Shown: positions 1 to 11,253 of the stretch, one piece after another | How the letters are laid out: every line of letters starts with the position of its first letter | How positions within the stretch are numbered: position 1 is the stretch's first letter | NCBI RefSeq assembly: GCF_000005505.3 | Contig: NC_016131.3 | Span: 56,715,355-56,779,354, forward strand | Direction of reading: 5' to 3' | DNA length: 64,000 bases | DNA from: Brachypodium distachyon | Taxonomy: Eukaryota > Streptophyta > Magnoliopsida > Poales > Poaceae | Notes under the pieces: generated by a model | What the model was told of the DNA's origin: nothing | Seen by the model: the letters and a program-made list of their open reading frames with translations, nothing else | Databases searched by the model: none | Translations under genes and position numbers: made by a program

Positions 1-2
1 TA

Positions 3-2169
3 GGTGCCTATGGCCATCGCCATAGGTACCATGCCTTGGCTCGTCACCTCTACCTTGGAGCCACCACCTTGGTCCTTCCTATCATATCTGTTCTTCTGTC
101 TGCTGATAGCTCTACCCGTACTTATTTTAATATCACCTTGGAAAGACATATATTTCCCCAGGAAACCCTCACAGCCCAGTGCTCCACAAATGATCATCAC
201 CTGTACATGGTGATACTATGCGCATGCCTTGTTCCACTCTCTGCTATCAACACCAGCTCAATAGTCGCTGGTGATTATAGAGAAGCTCGAGACATAGCGC
301 CTCCTTTCGAACTGCTTGTTTGGGGGATCTGGATATTTTACCTGGTTGTCACCAACAATGTGTTTGATGAATGGTTGCCCAACAATTTCTTCTTCTACTT
401 CCAATACACACCTTTTGCTATTATTTACACAAAGATGGCATACAAGTACTATGCATTTGAAAGGGCGATGCGATCCTTGGCGCTTGGGCACAATCCTCGT
501 CTTATTGTTGGATACATGCGACAGCTGCGAGAAGCACCACCAGCAGATCAGGACCATCATGTGCCTCCTCCACTTATAGTTATGGGTGAGGAGGGATTAA
601 GGCAAGTCGTGGATGCTGAGCATCGTCGTGGTCATCTTGTGTTTAACAGCGACAGAGCTGGCAATGGCTGCTTGGTGACAATTGACAGGGTTTGGCAGTC
701 CGATAACATGCTTCTGGTTTCGATGCCACAGCTAAAGGGCATATGTTTGTTATTTGCACTGTTTAAATTGCTGAGGTGTTGATTTGCAAGGTAGAAATCC
801 GCGGATACTTACTCTATGGAGACCCTCAACACTCTGAGGAGTGTGTTGCTAAAGGATGAAAGCACATTCGTGGTGATTGCAGATGAGCTTTCTTTTCTGC
901 GCGATTATTATTATTCGTCGCACCCAATCTCCTATTCAGCGTGTTGGTTGCCCGTGTTGAGTATCTCCATCTCACTCTTCAGCATAGGTTTCTGCATGCT
1001 GGTTGGTGTAGCTATCAACAAGTGCTATGGGGAAGCAGACGAGTATGGTTATCAGATTACTTGTATTTCCTGGTGCACTGTAGGATACTTGAAAACTGCT
1101 GATAGCCGTGAGTATAAACTTGGAAGTCTGTATGTTGCTCTAGTGCCTGTTGTTTTACTCTGTGCACTTGTCATGCTTTCTGAGGCAAGGGATATTGCTT
1201 CGTTCATTTGCTCTAATTGGACTAAAGTGGCCCGCACCTGCCGCTCCATGAGCCACACCTCCTTGCAGAAGAAATGGTATGTTGGCCTTTTGCTGCGATG
1301 CAGATGCAATCTATTGAAGCATTGGAACGGGAGAATGAGTCAATGCTCAATCCTGATGCTTCATCCAAGCAGAACCCCCCAGCTTCTTCTTCGTCTTGGT
1401 CTTCTTCTCAGGTGTCTCCTCCGTTTGCCAGACCAAAAGATGAAGAGTGTCGAGGTATCAGCCGCTGTCAAGGTTTCCATCATCAACACACTAAGAAGCA
1501 GCTGCTGCAATAATAATAATGGAGGCCTATGCCTACTTATAAGACAACAAGTCGGTGAAAGCTCACTCCAGGCAGCCTTTGGCTGCGAAGGTACATCTGA
1601 CACCATACTCATATGGCACGTTGCAACAAGCATTCTTGAAGTGAAGCACCCATTCAACCAACATGATGATGATCTTCAGCAGCAGCAGCACTCACCTGAC
1701 AGTAGTAGTAGGAGTGTGGCCACTCACCTATCACGCTACTGCACGTATCTGGTGGCCTTCTGTCTTGAGCTGCACCCTGACGATGATGCATGGAGCAAAG
1801 GCTTGTACCGGGACGTCAAGAAGGACACCGAGCGCACCCTTGGCAGCTTATTTGGCTTAGGCCTGGGGTACCAGCAGCTGGTCGACAAGTTGCAGACAGC
1901 AGAGTCGAAGTATGGGGTGCTCAAGGATGCTGCAAAGCTCGTCAAGGAGCTGGCGGAGCTGCCTGGAGGTGAGGAGACTGTGGGAGTTGCTTACCAGGTT
2001 CTGGTCAGAGATGATCTTGTACATCGCGCCCTCGGACAATCTTGATGCGCACGCGGAGGCCATTGCCCGGGGCGGCGAGCTGATAACGCTCATCTGGGCG
2101 TTGCTCACCCACATTGGAATCGTCGATCGACCTGACGACACTGCCGCGGCCACTACTAGTTTGTCCTGA
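3..2169 (+). pseudogene. DUF4220/DUF594 membrane protein, 5'-truncated and disabled
   Basis: The reading frame enters from before the window, so the start is not visible. The frame from base 3 reads as the DUF4220 hydrophobic region, with several membrane-like segments up to about 1200 (for example around 300-370 and 940-1010). The C-terminal DUF594 signature lies at about 1720-2160, with the THLSRYC, DDDAWS and FWSEMILYIAPSDN motifs and an ending that includes WALLTHIGI. Two in-frame stops (TGA 780-782, TAG 792-794) interrupt the frame between the two halves. A 1-base shift near 1978 moves the last 60 residues into another frame. Proteins of this type are grass-expanded, of unknown biochemical role, and normally about 650-750 aa from a single exon. 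The conserved ends in different frames show a recently disabled copy; a spliced rescue is unlikely. The family call is from motif recognition. Confidence 0.75.
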
Positions 2170-3727
2170 TATTGTATCTCTGATTTGTGCGGTTGGGTCG
2201 AGGTGTTGATTAGTGGAGCATCAGATTTGAGGCAGAGTTGGTCAGCTCTGTTAGCAGCAGATTCAACCGTAGTGCTTTGGCACAAGCTTTGTCAGATAGG
2301 TCAATTGTTGTCTGAATGAGCTCAAACTCTTGCCAATTTGTTATGGAATTGTTTCTGCATATTTCTGTCAAGTTTGAGACAAATTAGATCTGTGGTTTGC
2401 TTGGTGTGAGCTCAACTCGATCTGGAGTGGACAGGCTGCAGTCACTCTGTTTTAGCTGGAAGTGCTAGCTTTGCCGGTTCTCAACTTTTATGTTGTTGCT
2501 ATTGAGCTTTGCATGGGGGTTGTAGCTACCTTTGTTCATGTTGCTACAGTGATACTGCTGTGATGTATCTCTAGAAGTTCCAGAGGAGCCTCCTTCTATC
2601 CATTGTCGTTCATACTGGAAGTTGGACTCGACTGGCCGGCGTGGTTTTTACTCCTTTTGATCGGAGGAGGTTTTCCACGTAAATCAGACCATGTAAATGT
2701 TTGATCTATACTAGTGAGATGTTCATACCTTGTACTATCAACCATCTAAGAAATCAGATAACCATGCCCACAAGATTACTATAGCTTTATTCCAACTCAT
2801 GGTTTCTTGTAAGACAATAGATTGGTAACAAGCGTTATTTATAGAAAAAGGCATTTCAAAGACATAGAAAGATAATGTAGTTTAGGAAGAAAGCTAGATT
2901 TGTTCGCTTTTGAGTCTATGAAAGAATTGTTGGTAAGATAATGCAACCTCATTTTCAATGTGATCTCTTGATGCAACTTTTGTGGACTAACACCTGTGGA
3001 TTACTGAGGTTGCAATGGTAGTGGGCGAACTGGCATGGGCAGGTTATTTCTAGTGGAGAAATGTGTCTTTTGCTGACACAATGAGATCTTGACTTCCTAC
3101 TCCCGACGGATACCGTCTAGAAAGTTGTATTTGCAGGAAGATTTGTGGAAAACGAAGCACTACAGATATCAAATGTCATATGATACAATCAAGATTATCA
3201 ACCCCTGACCTCTACACCCGTAGGCACACACAACCACAAGTCCAGTACAAGTGGAAATTTATTACAGTACAATAACTTAAAGAAGATACGGAGTACCAAA
3301 TTCTGGTCATCCAGATTGAAAAGCATAGATACGGAGAGCCCTATGATCAAGACCTTTTTTGATCTTCTTTGCAAGTACAGGAACCTCAATGGCAAAATCG
3401 GAAGGTTCTCGGCAGTGACTTCGAAATAGCTATTTCTCGCCCGCACGGGGGATAGCAAGATTGCAGGCTTGACTACGGGGTACTTTTGTGGTCGCCTTGA
3501 ATTTGAGCAAAGACAAAGGCAATATCTGCATGTTTAATCAGGGACCAAAGAAATCAAATGTATGATTCGAGCTGGTATTGACCAGTCGCCACGCATGGTT
3601 TTGCCAAGCAAACACATATACTTACACGTGTATATGCAATTATGTATAGGCATAGCTAAGCTCCATCAGCTCGGCTCAGCCGCAGAGACTATAACGCAAG
3701 CTTTGCATCGGCCAGCAGATTCAACCG
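2170..3727. other. intergenic, no gene seen
   Basis: The first few hundred bases look like 3'-UTR and downstream DNA of the DUF4220/DUF594 gene. The rest is AT-rich unique sequence. An 86-codon minus-strand frame at 3198-3458 has no recognisable domain. The last 100 bases lead into LecRK1 and should hold its 5'-UTR, but I see no convincing TATA box. Confidence 0.5.
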
Positions 3728-4240
3728 ATGTCCAAGATGCCATTGCTGCTTCTAAGCCTCCTCTTCAGCACTGTAATCCTTAGCCTAGCAGCCATGGCTG
3801 CCGGCGGAGAAGATGAGTTCGTCTTCTCGGGCTTCAAGGGAGCTAACATCACCCTCGATGGCGTGGCCACGGTCACCCCGAACGGCCTTCTGGACCTCAC
3901 CAATGCCCACGAGAGGCTCAAAGGCCACGTCTTCTACCCTTCTCCGTTGCGGTTCCGTGAGTCCCCCAATGGCGCCGTGAAATCCTTCTCGGTCTCCTTC
4001 GTGTTGGCCATCTACCCCAACTACCGGCCCAGCCAAGGCATGGCCTTCTTCATCGCCAAGAGCACGGATTTCTCCTCCGCTCTCCCCGTGCAGTACTTCA
4101 GCGTCTTCAACGCCGTGAACCAGGGCAACTCCAGCAACCACATCTTCGCCGTCGAGTTCGACACCGTCGTAAACATGGATCTACGGGACATCGATGCCAA
4201 CCATGTCGGGATCAACATCAATGGTGCCATCACTACCGGA

Positions 4241-4945
4241 AAACGCAACATTGCCCGCGGCAACGGTCTTTGCCGACGGCTTTCTATCGCGCCGCCGGCA
4301 AAGAACCAGATATGCCGTGGGCAGCCTGATAAGACTACGGCAAAGAATGGGCCGCCGGCAAATTCTAACTATGCCGACGGCGAAGAAACCCTGCACGTGG
4401 GCCGGCGTGCGCGGTTAACGGCGGGCCAAACGGCCGGCGGGGGAGAAAAAACAAACTATCTTTGCCAGCGGCCACCAAAAAAAAGCCGCCGGCAAATAGA
4501 CTCGTTTTTCCCGCCCCAACACATTCGAATTTGGACGCGCACGCACGAATTTTTTTTTAAAAAAGAAATGGCCGCCGGCATAGGCCTTTTTTATTTTTAT
4601 TTTTTCCCAAATGTCCCCGTTCGAATTTGGCCGGGAGAAAAAAAAAGGAACCCTTTGCCGGCGACCCCGAGAAAAGGCCGCCGGCAAAGGCCTTTTTTTA
4701 CTTTTATTTTTTCCCAAATGTCCCCGTTCGAATTTGGCCGGAAAAAAAAGGAACCATTTGCCGGCGGGGCAAAGGCCTTTTTTTATTTTTATTTTTTTCC
4801 CAAATGTCCCCCGTTCGAATTTGGCCGGGAGAAAAAAAAAGGAACCCTTTGCCGGCAAAGGCCTTTTTTTATTTTTTCAAAAAAAATTAACCCTTTGCCG
4901 GCAGCCCCGAGAAGGCCCACATAATAGCCGCCGGCAAAGGTTTTT
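4241..4945. repeat. CACTA-I left subterminal array
   Basis: Many copies of GCCGCCGGCAAAG or its complement, spaced by a longer unit (CAAATGTCCCCGTTCGAATT... then CCTTTGCCGGC) that recurs at least four times between about 4600 and 4860. G/C-rich motif blocks alternate with T- and A-runs. Expected role is transposase binding. Confidence 0.85.
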
Positions 4946-5280
4946 TTTTCCTTTTTTGTTATTTGTGATGTAAATCAACCATATTGTAAACACAAAGAGC
5001 AATATATATTGTTGTTTAGATTGAACCCAATTTGCACTTATAAAATAAAGAGAACTAATTACTCTTTGCCGGCGGCCGTGATTGAGTTAATTGGTTACGA
5101 TCGGTTCATCGACGCATGAAATGACGAAACAAATGGTTTTCCGGCTTTCCCCTTGTGCATGGTGTGCCATGTATATGTAAATGAAGGGTGTGTTAATGAT
5201 AAAATCAAATCGATAACCCTGATGTGTCACTTCCTTTGCAAACAATACTAGCGAATGGGCATGAATGTTCCACACTTGAG

Positions 5281-6300
5281 GGGGAAAGTCTCAATTCAGA
5301 CCGACGGGACATAATTTAGTCGGTCCATGGGGTAGATGTTTGCTTTTTCATGTTGACATGTCATAATACAACACTATGATATAGTAAAGTGACATGAAAA
5401 CCCATGTTTTGGTGAAAAGCTAGTAACAAAACGCTAAGGAACATTCAAACACAAGCCCTAGTGTGAGGAAAACACGCAATTCGGACCGAGGGAGAAGAAT
5501 TCTGTGAGGGCTTGGGGTAGATTTTTTGTTTTACATGTGCCCATGTGGCAATAGAACAGTAAGTAATATTAAAACATCAGGAAAACCAATGTTTTGGTGA
5601 AAAGCTACCCCGTAGACGCCACGAGGCCCGCAGGAGGGAGCGATGCCTCAAATCACACGACGGATGGTCTAGAGAACTTGAAATCTTGTATGATGTCATA
5701 GAATGGGTACATAGAGATGGTGTTAAGTGGAAAACACAATCCAAGCATCTGAGGTTGCACTTCCTTCACAAACTAGACTAACCCGCATGAACGTTCCGGA
5801 CTTAGGGGGGAAAGTCGCAATTCGGACGGACGGAGCAGAATCCTTTGAGGACTTGGGTAGCTTTTTGGTTTTTCATGTCTCCATGTGCTAGTACAGCACA
5901 AAGGTAGAGTAAAGAGACTTGAGAAAACAAGTTTTGGTGAAAAGCTACCCCGAGACGCCACGAGGCCCGCAGGAGAGGGCGATGTCTCAAATCACACGAC
6001 AAATGGTCCAGAGAACTTGAAATCTTGGATGATGTCATCAAATGGGTACATAAAGATAGTGTTAAGAGGAAAACACAATCCAAGTATCTGAGGTTGCACA
6101 TCCTTCACAAACTAGACTAACCCGCACGAACGTTCTGGAATTAGAGGGGGAAAAGTCGCAATTCGGACGGACGGAACCAAATCCGTTGAGGACTTGGGTA
6201 GCTTTTTGGTTTTTCATGTCCCCATGTGCTAGTACAACACAAAGGTAGAGTAAAGTGACTTGAGAACACAAGTTTTGGTGAAAAGTTACCTCGTAGAACT
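5281..6300. repeat. tandem repeat of about 345 bp inside CACTA-I
   Basis: A unit beginning near GGGGGAAAGTCGCAATTCGGAC starts at about 5807 and again at about 6150, with an older diverged copy from about 5464 and a shorter one from 5281. Each copy contains a TTTTGGTGAAAAGCTA stretch, and the better copies also a CCACGAGGCCCGCAGGAG block. No coding sense was recognised. The array is internal filler of the element. Confidence 0.8.
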
Positions 6301-6334
6301 GCGTAACCCAGCATCACATAGTGACATAGATCCC

Positions 6335-6800
6335 ATTTTAGAGTCAAGAGGGCTCACTTGGCTCCAAAATGGTGACTTGGTGGCAAATATGACTCATTTG
6401 GCTCCAAAAATACACCAGAGCACCATTTTGGAGCCAAAAGGGCCATATTAGCTCCAAAATGGTGCCTTGGTGGCATTTTGGAGCCAAATGAGCCATATTG
6501 GCTCCAAAATGGTCCCTTGGTGGCATATTTGGGCATTTGGCTCATTTTTGCCACCAGGGCACCAATTTGGAGCCAAATGAGTCATCTTGGCTCCAAAATG
6601 GTCCCTTGGTGCCACCAAGGCATCATTTTGTAGCAAATTAAGCCTCTTTGGCACAAAATGGTGCCATGGTGGCAATTATGAGCCAAATGGTCCTTTTATG
6701 GCTCATTTTGGAGCCCAAGCATTTTGCTCCAAAATGGTGCAATGTTGACTAAATAGTTCATAAATGCCACCAAGACACCATTTTGAAGCAAAACTGAGCC
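6335..6800. repeat. palindromic short-unit array inside CACTA-I
   Basis: About 15 copies of a 25-35 bp unit based on TTGGCTCCAAAATGGTG, alternating with its reverse complement CACCATTTTGGAGCC, joined by CCTTGGTGGCA or its complement. Alternating orientation means the transcript of either strand could fold into many hairpins. Confidence 0.85.
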
Positions 6801-7257
6801 TCTTGGCCTAGCTAATGCTCTTGCATGCGACCAAGTTACCATTTTGGAGTTAAATGGCTAATTTCTCCTTCAAATTCGACGTTTATCACTTCAATGCCTT
6901 ATTTTGTTTCTAATTGTGCAATTCCAACTCTATTTCATAGGTTTATATTGGTGCATGTCCAAGGATCAATGGATGGTGGATGTAGAAGGTTCCCGAGTCA
7001 CTCTCTTCTTTCTTTTCATGTATATATGGATATTTGGCGGATGAACAGTCGTAATATGTTGCAATCTTGTGAGACGAACACTTGTAATATTATGTCGTGA
7101 CATATATATGTGATGTTTTGGACTTGTGAGATGTATGCTTGTGATGTGAAATGGTCGCGTCTATGGTTTGTATGTGCTGTGCTATTTGAAATGAGCTGTC
7201 ATGTTATATATGATTTTAATTGCTAGGATAAACAGAAAATAAATAAATAAAAGGGTT

Positions 7258-7672
7258 GTGCCTCTTTGCCGGCGGCCACCTTCGGCAAAGCTGCTACGTG
7301 GCGGCTGCCTGTGCTGCCTGCGGGGCTCGTTTGCTGGCGGCCTTAAATGGATGGCCGCCGGTAAAGATAGTATTCTTTGCCGGCGGCTTTTCCTCGAGGC
7401 CGCCGGCAAAGGCCTGACGAGCGGGCCCCGCAGGGTTGACGCGCGGCACGTCAACGGCCCCGCAGGGTTGACGCGAAACGGCGTCGCCGTTATCAAGGCC
7501 AACCGTGAACTTACTTTACTTCGCCGACGGCCGTTGTTTTGGCCGCCGGCAAAGACTTTGCCGTCGGCCCGACAAAAAGCCGCCGACAAAGAGGAGTTTT
7601 TCTGGTGAGGCTCCATATCGAATGCCTTTGCCGGCGGCCCCGAGGAAAAGCTGCCGGCAAAGAAGGTTTTTG
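7258..7672. repeat. CACTA-I right subterminal array
   Basis: Repeated CTTTGCCGGCGGC and GCCGCCGGCAAAG motifs in both orientations lead up to the GTAGTG end. They match the left array and support one intact element rather than two fragments. Confidence 0.85.
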
Positions 7673-9679
7673 TCGTAGTGCATATCCAACAAGCCCAGCA
7701 CCGCCGGCTTGTATGATGACAAGACTGGCTTCTTCAGCACCTTGAACCTCACCGGTGGCAAGAGATTGCAGCTCTGGGTAGATTACCAGAGGGAGTCAAC
7801 ACGGATTAACGTGACCATGTCTCCGGTGAGTATTGCGGCCAAGCCAGCAAGGCCGCTCATCTCGGCCATCTACGACCTTTCCACGGTGATCACCGAGGAG
7901 GCATACCTTGGCTTCGGGGCTGCTGCCGGCAAGGACGGCAGCCGGCACTACATACTTGGTTGGAGCTTCGGCATGAACAAGCCAGCGCCGGCTATCGACA
8001 TAAGAAAATTGCCAAGGCTGCCACGTACGTTTTGGCCCCAAGCCTCAGTCCAAGGTGTTGGAGATCATATTGCCAATAGGAACAACTGCTTTTGTCCTCG
8101 CTGTGGGAATCGCCATTTTCCAGCTTGTGCGAAGGCATCGGAGGTATGCCGAGCTAAAGGAAGATTGGGAGGTCGAGCTCGGGCCTCATCGGTTCCCCTA
8201 CAAGGATCTGTACAATGCTACACAAGGATTCAACAAGAAGAACCTACTCGGGGTTGGCGGATTTGGAAGAGTGTACAAAGGGGTGCTGCCAAGATCTAAA
8301 CTGGAAATAGCTGTGAAGAGGGTATCTCACGAGTCGAAGCAAGGCATGATGGAGTTCATTGCAGAAGTTGTTAGCATAGGATGCCTCCAACACCGTAATG
8401 TCGTGCATTTACTCGGCTACTGTCAGCGAAGAGGCCAACTGTTTTTGGTGTATGACTACATGCCAAACGGAAGTCTCGACAAGTACTTGTATCATGAGGA
8501 CAAGAACAAACAGGAGCCTACTCTAAATTGGGGTCAGAGGCTTCAGATCATCAGAGGCATCGCATCCGGATTACTCTACCTTCACGAGGAGTGGGAAAAA
8601 AGTGTTATCCATAGAGATGTCAAGGCAAGCAACGTGCTCCTTGATGGTGAAATGAATGCCCGACTAGGTGATTTTGGTCTTGCGCGGTTGTATGGCCATG
8701 GCAACGACCCACAGAGCACACACGTGGTTGGCACCAACAGGATACCTAGCTCCTGAGCTAGCATGCACCCGAAAGGTAACTCCTCATACTGATGTATTTG
8801 CATTTGGCATATTCATCCTTGAAGTTGTTTGTGGACAACGTCCAATCCATCAAGGTACACAGGAAAAACAGCCCATGTTAGTTGATCGGGTACGTGCTCG
8901 AGCATTGGCATAATGGATCACTCCTCGACATGGTGGATATTAAACTACATGGTGACTATGATGTAAATGAGGCATACTTTGCACTCAAGCTAGGACTTCT
9001 ATGCTCACACCCATTCGTGGATGCAAGGCCTAACATGCGCAAAGTAATGCAGTACCTTGACGGTGACCGCACAACACCAGAGGTAATACCAATGGACACC
9101 AACTTTTGAGATGCTCGCTGCAATTCAAAACAAAGCATTCGGCTCGTACGTCATGCCATATTCTTCCTCCATGGCAAGCCATGGCACAACATCCATCGAT
9201 CGTCTCAGGTGGAAGATGACGGGACGACCATTATGGTCTTAGTAAGAGCATGTTGATCAGCATTGTCTGCGACATCGTCTAACTTGTTGGTCACTATATA
9301 TATTTGCTGGTATGTGGGTACTGTCAGTAAATTTATGAAAATTTAATGAAACACTTGTTTACATTCTTGGCATGAGTTCTGTGTACCTCTACTCTTTTTT
9401 TTCTTTCTAAATGGACTTGTTATACCCCTGTATATAGATACTATTTATACGAAGTACCATTTTGCTGGAGCACCGTACATGTAATGTGCTTGACTTTCGA
9501 ACCCACGCAAAGCTTGAAAGTGGCAGCTTTGTTGAAGCGTGAAACCGAAGCTCCCATGTCCATGTGAAAGCAATATCTTTGATGTCAGGACGACCGGGAT
9601 TTGAAAGCGACACCTTGCAATCCAGACCATCCATCCCAGCACTTTTATAGTCTCTCTTGCTTTTGTTTTTCAGTAATAT

Positions 9680-10030
9680 ATTGATCTCGATAAGTTAAAA
9701 GTTTGCGTCTAATTTTTCGAGAAAATTGAAATATCATTCATAAAAGTAAGTTCGTTTAGAAGAAAATGAAAGTTTGACCTGAATTTTCGGAAGTTTGTAC
9801 CAAATTTGGAAGTTTCACTAAATTTTTCGGAAGTTCGTTAAAGAGAACAAAAGTTTTCCAGTTTTTCTAAAAAATGATGAAAGTTTGTTAAAAAAAATGA
9901 AAGTTCATCCAGAATATTTTGGAAGTTTGTTTCAAGTGTTTGAAAGCGCGTCTAGAATATCTTAAAAGTTTGTCCCAAAAATTTGAAAGTTCGTTGGAAG
10001 TTTCTCACAAGGTTTTGGAAAAGAAAATTG
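9680..10030. repeat. degenerate GGAAGTTTGT word array
   Basis: At least ten imperfect copies of an AAGTTTGT/AAGTTCGT core with A/T-rich spacers. It resembles a worn low-complexity satellite. No flanking duplication was found. Confidence 0.5.
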
Positions 10031-10315
10031 AAATTTGTCTCAGATTTTTTACTGCCTTTGTGTGCAGGTGGTTCACAACTTTAACTTTGGGTTTAGCACC
10101 ATGCATCTACTAAATTAAGTTCTAAATACAATAGTTATGGTGTCTATGTGATGTCAAGAAATGATTAAAAATTACGAGGATATACGGAGTATATGAATGG
10201 AATCTCTTGTCCATAATTGGAAAATAAGAAACAAAATATTACATAGGCATGTGTTATCCTCAGGAATAAGTTGCTTTGACAGCTATCAGAGTAAGATAAA
10301 ATGATACTTAATTTG

Positions 10316-10585
10316 TTCTTTAGCGACGACCTGTTTGTCGTTGATCATTTCATATTTGCTGGCAAGCTGTCTCGTGTTGTATTAGGATTATTTTTCTCAG
10401 TTCAGCTCCTTTAACTTACTGTCTATTATGTTGATTACTTCAATCTGAAGGAGCCTTTTTTTGCCTATTGCGCTGATTCTCAAGGAGCTAAAATCCGTGA
10501 GGAAAAAAAGCTTAATCCAACATGATCGAGCCATCTGCCAGCAAATAATAAATGATCAATGACGGACAAGTTGTCGTTAGAGGAA
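10316..10585. repeat. MITE-like inverted repeat, about 270 bp
   Basis: About 50 bp at the left (TTGTCGTTGATCATTTCATA, TTTGCTGGCA) is repeated in reverse complement at the right (TGCCAGCAAATAATAAATGA, CAATGACGGACAAG). The arms are roughly 85 percent alike by eye and enclose about 160 bp. It looks like a small inverted-repeat element. The superfamily is unassigned because no clear target duplication is visible. Confidence 0.5.
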
Positions 10586-11171
10586 AAAAAAAGCGCACTT
10601 ACGCACGAGAGTGTCGTCCTCTTTTTTGAAGAAAAAAAGACAATCAAACAACAGAGCTTTCAAAACTATATGGCACTCTTTTTATGCCAATAGATGTATT
10701 ATTTGCTAGTACTATTAAAAATCCATAAATTTGTCTTTTTCTGTGTAGCTCATGCATATGTCTTATTATTTAATTTCTTCGTTAAACATTACAAATATGT
10801 AAAGCACGTTTCTTGAAACTTAAAATATGCTTTTTGAATTATTTATAATATCTGGCTCACTAGCTGGAGCCCAAGCTCCAAACGTCCTCGCCTGTCATTT
10901 TTGTTCTGATTTCTTTTGACTAGAGGTTGTACTTATAATAAATTTCCTAGTGGTATTATGGTCTCCATTTGAGGAGACTGAAGACCCAAGAAAAATGTGC
11001 CATCCTTGTCACTAACTGGCCACGCATTCAGATAATCAGAGGAATGAATATGTCGCATCTATATGGTCCCAAAAGAAACTTGACTTTGAGAAGGTAGCAT
11101 AACAAACACGATGTTCACTCTCTCTCTTTCTCCGCTCCTGCCGGTGCTGCGGTGCATGTTTGATGAAAGGG

Positions 11172-11180
11172 TATATATAA
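11172..11180 (+). promoter_or_regulatory. TATA box of LecRK2
   Basis: TATATATAA sits about 75 bp before the LecRK2 ATG in GC-mixed DNA, a normal plant core-promoter position. Confidence 0.5.
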
Positions 11181-11253
11181 CCGTATACACTGCAAAACCA
11201 CGGTGCACATCTCTTCCATCTAGCGTTTTCTAGCTTTCAGGATAGCTATACAC

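Larger units (their letters stand above)
4231..7680. mobile_element. CACTA-I: non-autonomous CACTA (En/Spm) DNA transposon, 3,450 bp
   Basis: The left end is CACTACCGGAAAA and the right end is TTTTGTCGTAGTG, so both termini carry the CACTAC inverted repeat. The 3-bp target duplication CAT (4228-4230 and 7681-7683) is perfect. Both subterminal regions are packed with direct and inverted copies of a CTTTGCCGGCGGC-type motif, the transposase-binding arrays expected in this superfamily. No transposase-like frame exists inside; the middle holds tandem repeats instead. Movement would need a transposase supplied by another element. It interrupts the LecRK1 lectin domain. The minus or plus orientation cannot be assigned without genes. 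Confidence 0.95.
3728..9219 (+). pseudogene. L-type lectin receptor kinase copy 1 (LecRK1), disrupted by CACTA-I
   Basis: The start ATG at 3728 opens a signal peptide (MSKMPLLLLSLL...), then the legume-lectin domain (FVFSGFKGANITLDG, NHIFAVEFDT, NHVGININ). At 4230 the lectin domain is cut by a CACTA element. It resumes at 7681 (LYDDKTG, LQLWVDY, YILGWSFGM) exactly in frame if the element and one 3-bp target copy are removed. The transmembrane segment follows at about 8060-8130. The kinase has [11 protein letters not shown], the Lys of IAVKRV, HRDVKASN and GDFGLA, then APE. Further lesions: a 4-bp duplication at 8023-8030, +1 base near 8738, a 4-bp insertion at 8890-8897, +1 base near 9110, and another shift near 9200 before the family-typical SGGR end. 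A working protein would be a plasma-membrane receptor-like Ser/Thr kinase of about 670 aa. This copy cannot make one. Its closest relatives in the window are LecRK2 and LecRK3. Confidence 0.92.
9220..11171. other. intergenic between LecRK1 and LecRK2
   Basis: AT-rich DNA without a supported gene. From about 9680 to 10030 there is a degenerate array of GGAAGTTTGT/GAAAGTTCGT words spaced 25-40 bp apart. An inverted repeat lies at 10316-10585 and is listed separately. The last few hundred bases are the promoter region of LecRK2. Confidence 0.5.

Noticed and set aside
3198..3458. Minus-strand 86-codon frame
   Set aside because: No domain, signal or promoter; AT-rich chance frame.
6335..6800. CRISPR-like array
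   Set aside because: Units alternate in orientation, have no unique spacers, and lie in a plant transposon.
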